NCBI RefSeq assembly: GCF_020524885.1
Contig: NZ_JAIVKJ010000002.1
Location: forward strand, 1-64,000
DNA from: Microbulbifer elongatus
GTDB taxonomy: Bacteria; Pseudomonadota; Gammaproteobacteria; Pseudomonadales; Cellvibrionaceae
DNA length: 64,000 bases
Direction of reading: 5' to 3'
Shown here: in pieces, positions 5,837 through 14,843 of the stretch
Position numbering within the stretch: the first letter of the stretch is position 1
How the letters are laid out: the number at the start of each line of letters is the position of its first letter
Notes under the pieces: generated by a model
Database searches by the model: none
Seen by the model: the letters and a program-made list of their open reading frames with translations, nothing else
What the model was told of the DNA's origin: nothing
Made by a program: the position numbers and the translations under genes

Positions 5837-8305
5837 TTATCTAGCACGATCAATCGCTGCCTCGATTACGTTCTCTTCAATACCAAACTCTACAACCAGC
5901 GCCTTGATAGTCGCTCCATGAATGAAAAACTTTTGTACAGCAGTCCATATGCCTAAGGAGAACAGGCTTTCAGGTGGCAAGCAATAACCATTTCTTTTCG
6001 GAAATACTTCTGATGGTTTATTCCAGGTGCTCACGTCGGGATGGCGAGCTATCGATTGATATTTTCTTGCTATCCTTTTCGATATAACTTTTGCCGTTAG
6101 TTGACCACCTTTTGAGAGATTCTCAATTTGTCGGACACTAACTCCAGCGAGATTCGCAAGAGCTTTCTTCGTGAGAACTGGAGTTAATCTATCCATCTCG
6201 CATTCGAGCATCCAGTCAATACAATGAATATAGTGTTCGAGTGTCATGGCTGGCCCCGAGTGACCAATCATCGATGCCAGCGCATAGAGTGTTTTTCTGG
6301 AAGGCTCATGACCAACCTCCACATCCAGGACTCTCCTGCGCTGAGCCGATGTCTGCTCCACTGGCAGGTGATGCAGGTCACAGTGTGTCGTTCCATTTTG
6401 CTTATAGCGAGGACGCATCCATGACCAAAATGAAAGCGTCGCGCAAGAATGTCTGAGATTGTGGAAGCGAGTGGTCTCGTCGCCGGTGAAATGCCGGAGC
6501 ACCCAATGAATATGATTAAATATCACCCTATCCTGCAGATATGGACCTCCAGAATCCGGAATAGCAAACAAGTAATCGTCAGAAGGCGCCCGATGGGACC
6601 GTCTGAATTCCAGCCACTTATTCATAAGTGACAGCTCATTCTCGTTGAGTAGAACATCAATTGGGATTCTGCGAATGGCAGCGCGGGATTTAAGGTTTCG
6701 ATCCAGATATGACCGAATAACTATTTCCTGCCTGCCCTTAGTTGTGACATCACGGATTCTCAGGAGATGAATTTCTCTACGCCTTAATCCCGTACGAAAT
6801 CCAAGGGTGAGCACCAGTCTGCGCGCCTCGTACAATAGTTTTTCTTGGTTTTTCGATGTTTCAGAACAATGCTTATAATAGTCAATGGCGGCTGCATATT
6901 CGTGAGGGAGTACTATCTTCGCATCCACTACCGCGTTGCTAGCAGTTAGCCCAACCCACGGAGCTTCATCCCCGAGCGAAGAAATGCCCCAATCGTCTTC
7001 CAGGTATTCGTGAAACTGGCGGAGAAATTTGGTAACAGATTGACGCAGAGATTGGGTATCACTCATATCGATCACTTCGAAGTACCTCTCAGCAACTGCT
7101 TCCAGAGACATATCGAATGGACTTTCAGCCCCAAATGCCATCAGTAAACGTCGAGCGATTTTTCTGAGCGCCGTGTAAGCAGTTGACCCACTGTACCTGT
7201 TCCCCCATCGGTTTTTAGCAATGAGGCGGGCAGCAACCCAATGGCTTAGATAACGCGTCAAATCCGAGCAGCTATCACGATATTCTTCGATAAGCTCATG
7301 AATTTCCCTAGCTTTAGCCCCTCGCTGTCCATTACCCCGCAGTACCTTTCCAACCTCTTTCAGGAACTCCTGATTCTTCTTGCCTAGACCAGATTTTCCT
7401 ATTGGCGCCCGCAAATTTGGTAGTTTTTCATTCGGTTTACTTTGCTTCAAGTCAGAATCTTTATCATCCGGCAGCGGAGGGACTTTTTTTGTCAACATAC
7501 GCAGATAACAGCTTGATTTTAACGTATGGATTTTGTGCAATCCAAATGCACAATGCGCGATTACTGCCGGAGCATTTACAGCAAGATATGCTCGTTGCCC
7601 TACCAAAAGTTTAGTTTGTGTTAACCCCCTCTTGCGCCAGACTAGCTCCTGCTTAATGAAAAATCGTCGAATAAAGGGGAACCATTTTTTTGTCGTAGAT
7701 TGCACAGAGTTCGCGAATACGTTGTGAGCGCCTTCTTTATACCATTTGTACAAGAGTACTCTGCTCAATGGATCTGGAGACCAGATATATGGATCAGAAT
7801 CCTTATCAGTAAAAATTTCGAACCATATATGATCACCAATCATCTTGGGTGGTGCTTTTAGCATCTGAATAACGCCCGCCAGAAGATCACTTCTAAGCAG
7901 CCCACCAAATCGAATCAACGAGTACAAAATCCGCCCGCAACTCCACTCAATGCTCTTTTCGTCATCGACCAAAGAAGCGTAAAAGCTCGAATCGAGCACT
8001 TCAATACGATTAGAAATATCGATAACATCAACATTCAGTATTGATCTAGATCGACGAATAGCGGCTACCCGAACCTTTTCAGTAAGAAATAAACATTTCG
8101 CACCTAATGATTCCAAATACTCATAAAACTGCGTAAATAGCCGGTCAACCTCTCCCGCTTCCACAGTTGCCATTAAACCGTATGCTAATGCGTGAAGGTC
8201 AGAGGAATGTATTTTGGTTCCATCCGGAATTGGGTTACACAGTAGGTCCGGCCTAATGGCTTGAATGGCTCGATACATTCGCGGGTCTAGAACTTTGGCG
8301 CTCAT
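5837..8305 (-). CDS. Very large tyrosine recombinase, second gene of the trio (822 aa)
   Basis: The catalytic domain lies at about 465-700 with a full set of residues: Arg508 (TGLRRRE), His615 and Arg618 (FHNLRH), His682 (IGHSG) and Tyr692 (EHYIH). It is more than twice the usual size. The extra parts are about 330 N-terminal residues without a recognised fold and a C-terminal tail of about 120 residues that begins with a probable helix-turn-helix (KKALANLAGVSVRQIENL). An insertion of about 45 residues rich in His and Arg separates the HxxR and GHS boxes. Its ATG overlaps the stop of the upstream gene (ATGA), showing translational coupling. The intact active site suggests it does strand exchange for the element. 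Confidence 0.88.
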   Translation of the reverse strand: MSAKVLDPRMYRAIQAIRPDLLCNPIPDGTKIHSSDLHALAYGLMATVEAGEVDRLFTQFYEYLESLGAKCLFLTEKVRVAAIRRSRSILNVDVIDISNRIEVLDSSFYASLVDDEKSIEWSCGRILYSLIRFGGLLRSDLLAGVIQMLKAPPKMIGDHIWFEIFTDKDSDPYIWSPDPLSRVLLYKWYKEGAHNVFANSVQSTTKKWFPFIRRFFIKQELVWRKRGLTQTKLLVGQRAYLAVNAPAVIAHCAFGLHKIHTLKSSCYLRMLTKKVPPLPDDKDSDLKQSKPNEKLPNLRAPIGKSGLGKKNQEFLKEVGKVLRGNGQRGAKAREIHELIEEYRDSCSDLTRYLSHWVAARLIAKNRWGNRYSGSTAYTALRKIARRLLMAFGAESPFDMSLEAVAERYFEVIDMSDTQSLRQSVTKFLRQFHEYLEDDWGISSLGDEAPWVGLTASNAVVDAKIVLPHEYAAAIDYYKHCSETSKNQEKLLYEARRLVLTLGFRTGLRRREIHLLRIRDVTTKGRQEIVIRSYLDRNLKSRAAIRRIPIDVLLNENELSLMNKWLEFRRSHRAPSDDYLFAIPDSGGPYLQDRVIFNHIHWVLRHFTGDETTRFHNLRHSCATLSFWSWMRPRYKQNGTTHCDLHHLPVEQTSAQRRRVLDVEVGHEPSRKTLYALASMIGHSGPAMTLEHYIHCIDWMLECEMDRLTPVLTKKALANLAGVSVRQIENLSKGGQLTAKVISKRIARKYQSIARHPDVSTWNKPSEVFPKRNGYCLPPESLFSLGIWTAVQKFFIHGATIKALVVEFGIEENVIEAAIDRAR

Positions 8306-10719
8306 CGAATGATTCCCCTCACGACACAGAGTCCCAGTTCAATCACGATCTCATCTAGACCAGCCAGTATTTCCTTTTTGAGATCATAAAAACACGAAGT
8401 TGAACTGTGTTCCCAGAAAGCTTCCCCTCTATTGGCGTGACCCATTAATGTATCGACAGCATGGGGGGATACCCCCATTTCCAAGAGTCTTGTGCGAACA
8501 TACTTGCGATTGGAATTTAGAGGGAGCGGGGTGAACTGATTCAAGTGCTTTACAATGGCACTCGGCCTCGCTTCGACCCAAACACCGTCTTGATTAATTA
8601 GAAATATCGATGGTAAATCATTTTCAGATGTACGATTTTTCTTAATACGTCCTGCGTCCTCAAGGCGATTTAGAATTAAACTCCTATGACGTTCATACTC
8701 CCGCGCAATATCTACGGTTAGAGAATGCAAGGGTACAGTGCGAGTATGGAATTCATCATCACACCCTTTGTCGCGAAAGATGGCGATCCCTAACGACTGT
8801 GACATTTGGCCGCTGTTTACGAATGGCTCAACTATTGAACGTATTGCGGTCACAAAACCCTGAGTATAAATTGCATAGATCGTGTATAGATTATGGAACT
8901 TTATCCATGCGGTTTTTCCTCTCTGAACACAAGCCTTTGCAGATTTAAGCGCAGATTTCATTGAACCCACTACATCACGAATATGGTCTGTGAACGGGCA
9001 ATATCGCGCACCAATATAAATTTCTCTACTATGCGATTCCCATGAGGCGGTAATTTTTTTACCGCTTGTGATACTTGCGATCTCTGCACAAGCCTTGGCA
9101 TACACATCCCTATATTTGGATACGGAGATCGCGGTGTAGTACCTTCTTGCCGAACTTGGTGGAAGGTATTTATCAAGCATAAAAGTGGCTTGTGTCGGCT
9201 CAACTTGACTGGCAACACGAAAAATTATTGCTCGTTCAATTCTTGCTAATGTGAGGCTTTTTTCTTTATTTTCGACTTTATTTCGAAGTTTTTCTTCTAT
9301 CCAATTAATTTCAATAAACGGATAATCTGGAACCGAGTTCCGGAAGCTGTAAAGCAGCCTTTGCCCAAAGTGGAACAGGTCTGGGAGGCGTAAATGCGTA
9401 TCGCTGGTGAGTCGACTGACGCCATTGCAAGCCTCAGATGTCACTGTTTTGAATTCGAGGTCATGTACTGGAACCAACCATTCGGACGTCGTCAGGTCAT
9501 ATGCTATTGTGCCCGCTGCAGGAATGTCACCGTTGGACTGCAGTACTCTCATTTTTTGCGCTCGAGTTGCTGAACTACTCGTAGCGAGCATCACTCTCAA
9601 AACGAGCCCGAGGTCCGGTTGTTCCTTTGCTTCACTCAAATTGCTCATTATTCCAGTAAGGTTTTTCAGATCTTCGTCATTGAGACACTGTGTGCTCATT
9701 GGAAGAAACTGGTTTTGCATTTCGATTTTCTTGGCTGCTCCCCTAGCCGCGAATTTCGCCTGCACCGCTTCCGCCATACCCGAAGCCACTCGACAACTTA
9801 GGAAGATGAATTCGAGTCGATCCGTCGCCTCATCAGATTCAACGCCAAGATATTCGAGCTCTCGCTTTGTATTTTCGTTGTCCGGACGTCTACAAAGCGC
9901 CCAAACTTCTGGATATTCCTGAGGATCATCTGCATCCCCAAGAACCCGAATTTCCATAAAATCGTGGGGGTTGACATCACTTCGACCACGAGTTCCAAGT
10001 GCTTCTCGAATACCTGCACTCCGTTTTGCAATCAAATTTTTTCTTATAATTTTGTCTCCAGTCACGGCGTTGAGTAACAGGTGAGCATTCTTAACTTGAT
10101 TAATAAGCCGCTTTTCTTTTTTCGTAAGTTCCAATGAATGCTCATTTCGCTGATCGTCGATCCAATTAGGAAACGCTCTGAGCTTGTCCTTTACACACTG
10201 CAAAGAGCAGAGCTCTGATTGGTCTAATGATTCCAGCCATGACCGCCCGAGGGATACCTCCGAAATCTGCCGGACTGCCAGCCCAAAAGACTGAAAATCG
10301 CTATGTTTTAACGTTACTTCAGGACCCAATGGAGTATGTTTAGCAGCCAGGATCGCTTGCTGTAGCCTGAGGAAGCCTTCCCAATTTGCCGAACATCGGA
10401 AATACAGCAGTGCATAGATCGGATAGTCACCGATGATTCCATGTAAAACTCTCACAGCTGGATTCTGCCGGTCCGCTGCCAACCTCGGGAGGAACTTGGC
10501 AATCTCGATGCACCTGCTGACGATCTCTCTTGCGACTGGAATATATTGCTGCGCATCCGTAGGGAACCCATCGAATCCTGGCAGCGCGGTCATAGCGAGA
10601 AATGTCTCGCTGACACCAATAAGAGCCTGTAGACACGGTGGCGCATGAATGAACGCGGCATATGGGCGCAGTAGGTCTTTATTGGCGAGAATCGATTCAA
10701 GTTCCGAGGTGGTATTCAT
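8302..10719 (-). CDS. Large divergent tyrosine-recombinase-like protein, first gene of the trio (805 aa)
   Basis: The C-terminal 70 residues show a recombinase-like ending: KYVRTRLLEMG, then LMGHANRG and a tyrosine in SCFYDLKKE. This matches the Arg...GH...Tyr order of the family, although the His of the HxxR box is replaced. A candidate first catalytic Arg lies in ATSSSATRAQKMRVL. The remaining roughly 650 residues are unassigned. AGGGGG five bases before the ATG is a strong ribosome binding site. It is the first gene of the operon and overlaps the next by four bases. It could be an active recombinase or a structural partner of the 822-aa enzyme; confidence in the family is moderate. Confidence 0.75.
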   Translation of the reverse strand: MNTTSELESILANKDLLRPYAAFIHAPPCLQALIGVSETFLAMTALPGFDGFPTDAQQYIPVAREIVSRCIEIAKFLPRLAADRQNPAVRVLHGIIGDYPIYALLYFRCSANWEGFLRLQQAILAAKHTPLGPEVTLKHSDFQSFGLAVRQISEVSLGRSWLESLDQSELCSLQCVKDKLRAFPNWIDDQRNEHSLELTKKEKRLINQVKNAHLLLNAVTGDKIIRKNLIAKRSAGIREALGTRGRSDVNPHDFMEIRVLGDADDPQEYPEVWALCRRPDNENTKRELEYLGVESDEATDRLEFIFLSCRVASGMAEAVQAKFAARGAAKKIEMQNQFLPMSTQCLNDEDLKNLTGIMSNLSEAKEQPDLGLVLRVMLATSSSATRAQKMRVLQSNGDIPAAGTIAYDLTTSEWLVPVHDLEFKTVTSEACNGVSRLTSDTHLRLPDLFHFGQRLLYSFRNSVPDYPFIEINWIEEKLRNKVENKEKSLTLARIERAIIFRVASQVEPTQATFMLDKYLPPSSARRYYTAISVSKYRDVYAKACAEIASITSGKKITASWESHSREIYIGARYCPFTDHIRDVVGSMKSALKSAKACVQRGKTAWIKFHNLYTIYAIYTQGFVTAIRSIVEPFVNSGQMSQSLGIAIFRDKGCDDEFHTRTVPLHSLTVDIAREYERHRSLILNRLEDAGRIKKNRTSENDLPSIFLINQDGVWVEARPSAIVKHLNQFTPLPLNSNRKYVRTRLLEMGVSPHAVDTLMGHANRGEAFWEHSSTSCFYDLKKEILAGLDEIVIELGLCVVRGIIR

Positions 10720-11140
10720 GTTGCCCCCTATTAGTTGGCATGACTGATTGGCTTCGGCTGCTGCCTCGTCCGTCAGATGCCATTTTCATGGGCGGCAAAT
10801 TTTTGATGGGTTCCGAGGACCCGGTGTACAGGGGGCGCTCGTATACAGCGTGTGCCCTGAGCACCCCTCATGTGACAAAATTTGTCAGTTTGCAGAGGAG
10901 TTAGGAGAGAGAGATATGCAGGCGAGTGCTGCTCTTTGGGCCCAACAAAATATATGACCTGAGCAGCATTCGCGGTCATCTAAGCGCTCATATCGTAATT
11001 GGCGCCCTAATCCACAAGCCGAAATTGCTCGGAGGTCCACGTTCCATGGACACCGAGAGCGTCGGGGCATGGCGCGTTTCCGGACTGAACATCACACGCG
11101 CCTATAATTGAAATTGCCTTCTTCATTAAGGGAGCCCTAT
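10720..11140. promoter_or_regulatory. Intergenic region upstream of the trio, with a perfect palindrome
   Basis: This 420-bp gap separates the trio from the antitoxin gene. It has no convincing gene. At 10873-10887 it contains TGACAAAATTTGTCA, a perfect 7+1+7 inverted repeat. This could be an operator for either divergent gene or the crossover core of the recombinase trio; the sequence alone does not decide. No second copy was noticed near the other end of the trio. Confidence 0.4.
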
Positions 11141-11536
11141 GTGACTCAAGAATCAAGGACCATTACTCAATCACCCGATGAGCGTGTGCGTATCCGCAAA
11201 CTAATTGTCCGACTGTTTGACCACTGGGGTTTAAGCAGTTCCGATCAAATGGTCTTGCTGGGTCTGACTGCGGAGCACTCAGAAGTGTTGGCATCATTTC
11301 GCAGTGGGAAGCCGTTAGAGAATGACGGGGAATTACTCGAGCGAACACGTGTCCTGCTAATGATCCATAAAACACTCAGGCGACTTTTTCCCCGAAACAT
11401 CGAGTTAGCGTATAGCTGGATGTCACAATCAAATCATGCGTTTAATGGCCTGACACCGATCAGGGTTGTCGAGCGTGAAGGCCTTATGGGTCTGTATGCG
11501 ATCGACTTTTATCTAAATGAAAAATGCTATTCTTGA
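11141..11536 (+). CDS. Antitoxin of the Xre/MbcA/ParS family (131 aa)
   Basis: The C-terminal half carries the DUF2384 toxin-binding layout (GKPLENDGELLERTRVLLMIH, then AYSWMSQSNHAFNGLTPI and GLMGLYAIDFYL). The N-terminal half is the Xre-like helix-turn-helix. A GTG at 11141 with AAGGGAG six bases upstream is preferred over the in-frame TTG at 11108. Antitoxins of this family normally sit next to a RES-domain or related toxin (the ParST, MbcTA and Xre-RES systems). No RES-like ORF is seen on either side, so this looks like an orphan. Such antitoxins often repress their own promoter. Confidence 0.85.
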   Translation: MTQESRTITQSPDERVRIRKLIVRLFDHWGLSSSDQMVLLGLTAEHSEVLASFRSGKPLENDGELLERTRVLLMIHKTLRRLFPRNIELAYSWMSQSNHAFNGLTPIRVVEREGLMGLYAIDFYLNEKCYS

Positions 11537-11727
11537 GAGTTCAGCCATGACCTAAAATTCGCCAACGATATTCCGAGGTGAACTTTCTCAGACAGGCATA
11601 ACGAAACATGGATGGATTACCGAGTGCCTGCAATTAAACGTAAGCCATAAGAATAACTGCGTTACAGCAGCGGTCGACGTAGTGTGATCGAAGTCTTGAG
11701 CCGAATGGGAGTAGGGGATTTCGTATC

Positions 11728-11871
11728 GTGCACGCATTACACATCCTTGGCACAATCCTACTACTGCTCATATCTTGGCAAGGAATTAAGCTTCTCCAGG
11801 ATGAACGCCGCAGTAATTGCGAGATCGCGCTTAAGGCAAAATCACCCCAACTACCTGAGATTGATGATTGA
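11728..11871 (+). CDS. Possible small single-pass membrane protein (47 aa)
   Basis: The frame opens with GTG ten bases after an AGGGG. Its first 20 residues form one hydrophobic helix (HILGTILLLLISW), followed by a charged tail (KLLQDERR) and a short soluble end. Size and layout resemble toxic or stress-related small membrane proteins. The start, the expression and the reality of the gene are all uncertain; a longer overlapping frame (11684-11929) lacks any such organisation and was not chosen. Confidence 0.3.
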   Translation: MHALHILGTILLLLISWQGIKLLQDERRSNCEIALKAKSPQLPEIDD

Positions 11872-12241
11872 ACCAGCTGAAACCCAAATGGAAGCGGTGG
11901 CGGGTTTTAGAAGACCCCGTATCTGGTAGGCCGCTAGGACAGCGAAATGTGGGCCTATATTCGCCGCTGCTGCTTACAGGGCGCCTGTTGATCCGCATTC
12001 CCTGCTGGCATGCGCCGGCACTCCGTGAACAGCTCGAAGCGGCGGGCCTCAGCTACTCGGTTTGCTACAACCACGATTTCCTGGCCCCGAAGGCATGCCA
12101 ATGGAGGAACTCCTGACGGCGGTGGCACCACGACTGCTCGCCGATGGCAACCGCGCCCAGGACGTGGAGAAACTGCAAGCAGAACCGAATATCTCGCTGG
12201 CCAGCATCGGGCAAAGGGCGGCGCAACATGGCCTGTTTTAA
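11868..12241 (+). pseudogene. Frameshifted remnant of an unrecognised gene
   Basis: The first frame (11868 to about 12095) reads through coherent protein (RVLEDPVSGRPLGQ, later LREQLEAAGLSYSVCYNHDF). Around 12095-12105 the sense switches to another frame that continues as MEELLTAVAPRLLADG and ends in QHGLF at 12241. Both parts have the high third-position GC of a genuine gene and the join falls inside a proline-rich turn, so one coding sequence broken by a frameshift is the simplest reading. The 5' end is also missing a good start. Family not recognised. Confidence 0.4.
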
Positions 12242-12289
12242 GCGAGCAACACCTGCGGCCGCATAGCGCGGTCGCCGGTAAGCGTGCCA

Positions 12290-12859
12290 TCAGCGCCGGT
12301 GCCGGTTCGTCATCCGGTTGCGCACTGCGAGCGGTGTCGTGACCCGGTTTGCGATGCAGGCAGGACATCGATAGCCCCTCGCCGGCGCACGCATCAGTTC
12401 CGTTTCCATGGGGTGTCCACAGAAATGGCATTTGACGGTGCGCCCCTGACCTAAAGGAATCCCGGACGACTGCACAGGGGACTTCGGTTGGTAGGTGTAG
12501 TTGCGCCTGGCCCGATCGGCCGCTTCTGCGGCTTCAGCCGCGGCCCTTTCCGCGAGCAGCTTTGCCCGTGCGGCCTCGGCCTCATCTTCGTACAGAGCGA
12601 TCAGTCCTTCGGTGTTTTCATCGAGAAGTCGGCGCTCCTCATCCGTCAACGGCCGCGAATCGCCGGTGGCATAGATCGGGTCCCCCAACTTGCGCTCGGA
12701 ATATTGCTCTCCAAAGCAGGTAGAACCCATAACCACGATCCGCCCATCGTCCTCGCGGACCACATGGATGCGCTTGTACACCGTGCGCATACAGCCCTCC
12801 GCGCGACAGTGGACACGTTTCGATTTGTCTACACCAACAACGGCCAGCAACTTTGCCAC
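12290..12859 (-). CDS. Zinc-ribbon protein of unknown function (189 aa)
   Basis: Cysteine pairs occur at both ends: an N-terminal VHCRAEGCMRTV and a C-terminal KCHFCGHPMET...YRCPACI, the second a classic CxxC-CxxC zinc ribbon. Between them is an alanine/glutamate-rich helix of about 50 residues (EDEAEAARAKLLAERAAAEAAE is its core), likely a coiled coil. The start is GTG with GGAGGGGG eight bases before it. It is probably a nucleic-acid or protein binding factor carried by the island; GC content is higher than in the trio. It is the last gene before the tRNA fragment. Confidence 0.65.
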   Translation of the reverse strand: MAKLLAVVGVDKSKRVHCRAEGCMRTVYKRIHVVREDDGRIVVMGSTCFGEQYSERKLGDPIYATGDSRPLTDEERRLLDENTEGLIALYEDEAEAARAKLLAERAAAEAAEAADRARRNYTYQPKSPVQSSGIPLGQGRTVKCHFCGHPMETELMRAPARGYRCPACIANRVTTPLAVRNRMTNRHRR

Positions 12860-13235
12860 TACACCACCCCCTCCGCAGGCTTTCCCAGCCTATTCTACAT
12901 CGATGAGCCTCACCCTCTTCCACGTTTACGCGGAACAATTCGGTCATCGTGTGCTGTCAGATAGGTATTCGCGACCATATAGGGCGTCTTTGTAGCAACG
13001 CTTATCGTCACCACGCTATCGGCAGGTCAGGTTGTCTTAACCGGACAGGTTCCAGCCACTATTAACACTGGAGCAACTGTCAATTTCCGACGTCGATTTG
13101 CGAACTTTTTGTGCGCAAAAGCTCGGTCTTATTTGGTTCTATTCGGATTTCCCCAAGCTAGCTGCAGGCCCATCCGTCTCGTAACCTATTGATTTATATA
13201 TCTAATACCCAAAAAACTTCCTGAGATATTTTACT
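12860..13235. other. Non-coding stretch at the right end of the island
   Basis: No gene, RNA or clear regulatory structure was seen here. The last 100 bases before the tRNA fragment are AT-rich, as is common at the inner side of an island attachment site. Confidence 0.5.
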
Positions 13236-13280
<45 letters not shown>

Positions 13281-13292
13281 TATAAAAGAAAA

Positions 13293-13318
13293 GGCCACCC
13301 ATCGGGTGGCCTTTTTTT
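13293..13318 (+). terminator. Rho-independent terminator behind the tRNA fragment
   Basis: A perfect 8-bp stem (GGCCACCC/GGGTGGCC) with a 3-nt loop is followed by seven T. It would be the original terminator of the tRNA-Arg transcript, left behind when the island separated the 5' part of the gene. Confidence 0.9.
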
Positions 13319-13458
13319 ATACCGTCCAAGCCCGAGAGCTTCGCCCAACTCCCAGGTTCGACCCGGAGGCGCAAAACGCCGGAGAGCAGTGACCGCAGGG
13401 AGCTAATCCTCTCGGGCAACCAAGCTCAAATGCCCCTCGAATCCAAGACCTCCCCACC

Positions 13459-13962
13459 TCAATCTCCAGAATTAATCTCTACCCAATTCTGATTCGCCTT
13501 ATCGATGTTGCCTTCTGTATCCCTCTCCCAAATCTCAAACGACTTCTGATTGTTATTCAGGTAAAGCTTGCTATCGATGATCGTCCAGCTATCGGGGCGC
13601 GGAGGTGCCTCGAATCCTCTAGACATGGCGTAAGCACAATGCCCGCCGTATGCCGGTATGTACTTCTCCGGATCAGCGGCAAACAGATCGCGATTCTCTT
13701 CCGTCGCAAAACGCCAGGTGACGTAGGCCCAGTCGTAGGTGATATCGGGAGAGCCTTTCACCGCTTTTTGGCCCGGCTCAAGACTGTGATAGGCAACCAC
13801 ATCCGCCCCCTTCAGGGCATCGCGGAAGAAGTGGGAATAAATATTTACGCTGGCAGGAATTTCAACATCACCATTGTCACTCCCGGCGATCTCCTTTTCA
13901 TCAGCCAGAACTGGCGCAGAGACAAGCAGAAAGAGTAAAGCCAAAGTAGTACTTCGAAACAT
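13459..13962 (-). CDS. Secreted YHS-domain protein (167 aa)
   Basis: A signal peptide (about 1-20, ending VSAPVLA-DE) sends it to the periplasm. The body carries a YHS-like domain: VAYHSLEPGQKAVKGS, then TWRFATEENRDLFAADPEKYIPAYGGHCAYAMSRG is the conserved core, here quoted in part only as family signature positions 75-115. YHS proteins are thought to handle metals or thiols; the conserved Cys in GGHCAY is present. AAGGGGG four bases before the ATG supports the start. It is the first backbone gene after the island and stands alone. The role is unknown beyond the fold. Confidence 0.85.
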   Translation of the reverse strand: MFRSTTLALLFLLVSAPVLADEKEIAGSDNGDVEIPASVNIYSHFFRDALKGADVVAYHSLEPGQKAVKGSPDITYDWAYVTWRFATEENRDLFAADPEKYIPAYGGHCAYAMSRGFEAPPRPDSWTIIDSKLYLNNNQKSFEIWERDTEGNIDKANQNWVEINSGD

Positions 13963-14075
13963 AGAACCCCCTTGAGATTCGTTTGAAACGCGCGTTACTA
14001 ATTATTGGCAAGCAAATCAACCGTGTTTATCGAGTGTATGACAATTGGGGATCTGTAGCGAGTACAGCTTCTCAG

Positions 14076-14474
14076 CTATCGTTTGGGCAACGTATCCTCT
14101 ATTTCAACAATACGTCGGTCGTAAAAGAAGTGCGCATTTGACTGGAATGCGGTGGGCAATTTGCCGGGGTTGCACTTTTGAAACATCAGCTGAGATACAA
14201 GTTTCCATCCCATGGCGTTGGTGTTGTAAAGCACATCACCACAATGCTTGCAGAATACCCGCTTCATTCTTTTGCTGGGATGCTGATACTCCACTACATT
14301 TTCCTTCCCCTTGGTAATCTCAACTTTATCCGGTTCCCAGGCGATGATCGAATGATAGGGAACCTGTAAAAGTTCGCGGCAATCCTCGCAGTGGCAGAAT
14401 GCGTGCACTTTCGGATCGCCAGACATACTGATTTGTACGGCATTGCAGTCGCAGTGGATTTTACTCGTGCGCAC
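14076..14474 (-). CDS. GFA-family zinc protein (132 aa)
   Basis: The fold of glutathione-dependent formaldehyde-activating enzymes is recognised by its cysteine spacing: HCDCNAVQ near the start, FCHCEDCRELLQ at about 33-43 and FCKHCGDVLY near 77-86. These bind two zinc ions. Most family members have no proven formaldehyde role, so the substrate is open. A GTG at 14474 follows AAGGAG at perfect spacing and is preferred over the in-frame GTG at 14492. It is cytosolic and appears to be a single-gene unit. Confidence 0.88.
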   Translation of the reverse strand: MRTSKIHCDCNAVQISMSGDPKVHAFCHCEDCRELLQVPYHSIIAWEPDKVEITKGKENVVEYQHPSKRMKRVFCKHCGDVLYNTNAMGWKLVSQLMFQKCNPGKLPTAFQSNAHFFYDRRIVEIEDTLPKR

Positions 14475-14789
14475 TTTTTTTCTCCTTTTCACAGCCTTGT
14501 CGAATGAATATCTGGATCGCCACTGGGAATTGGCTATCCCCGTCCATTACTGAAGTTTAGAAATACGTACTGAAAAAGGCTTCGAAACGCTCGACATCAC
14601 CCTATATATCCATCTTTTCATGACGTCATAGCAGGCCAAAATGGCCCCGACTGTTTTTCGGTCAAATCAAGAAAACCTGGGGAATTATCGGCTACGCTGG
14701 CGGCACTAAAAAACACCCAGCCCCCACCGCAGCTTAGAGCAGTTATTGCTAGTATCCGCAGGAGTTTTTATTTTACACCCCCAATAAAA

Positions 14790-14812
14790 AAGCCCCGCCA
14801 ATTGGCAGGGCT
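14790..14812 (-). terminator. Terminator of the oxidoreductase gene
   Basis: AGCCCCGCC and GGCAGGGCT form a stem around AATT with one mismatch. Read on the minus strand it is followed by six T. It lies about 30 bases after the stop at 14844. Confidence 0.85.
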
Positions 14813-14843
14813 CCGCAATACATCACTTCAATGTACTTGCGTT

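Noticed and set aside
11684-11929. 81-aa ORF on the plus strand
   Set aside because: Its sequence has no clear domain and it overlaps the small hydrophobic frame and the remnant at 11868, which look more gene-like.
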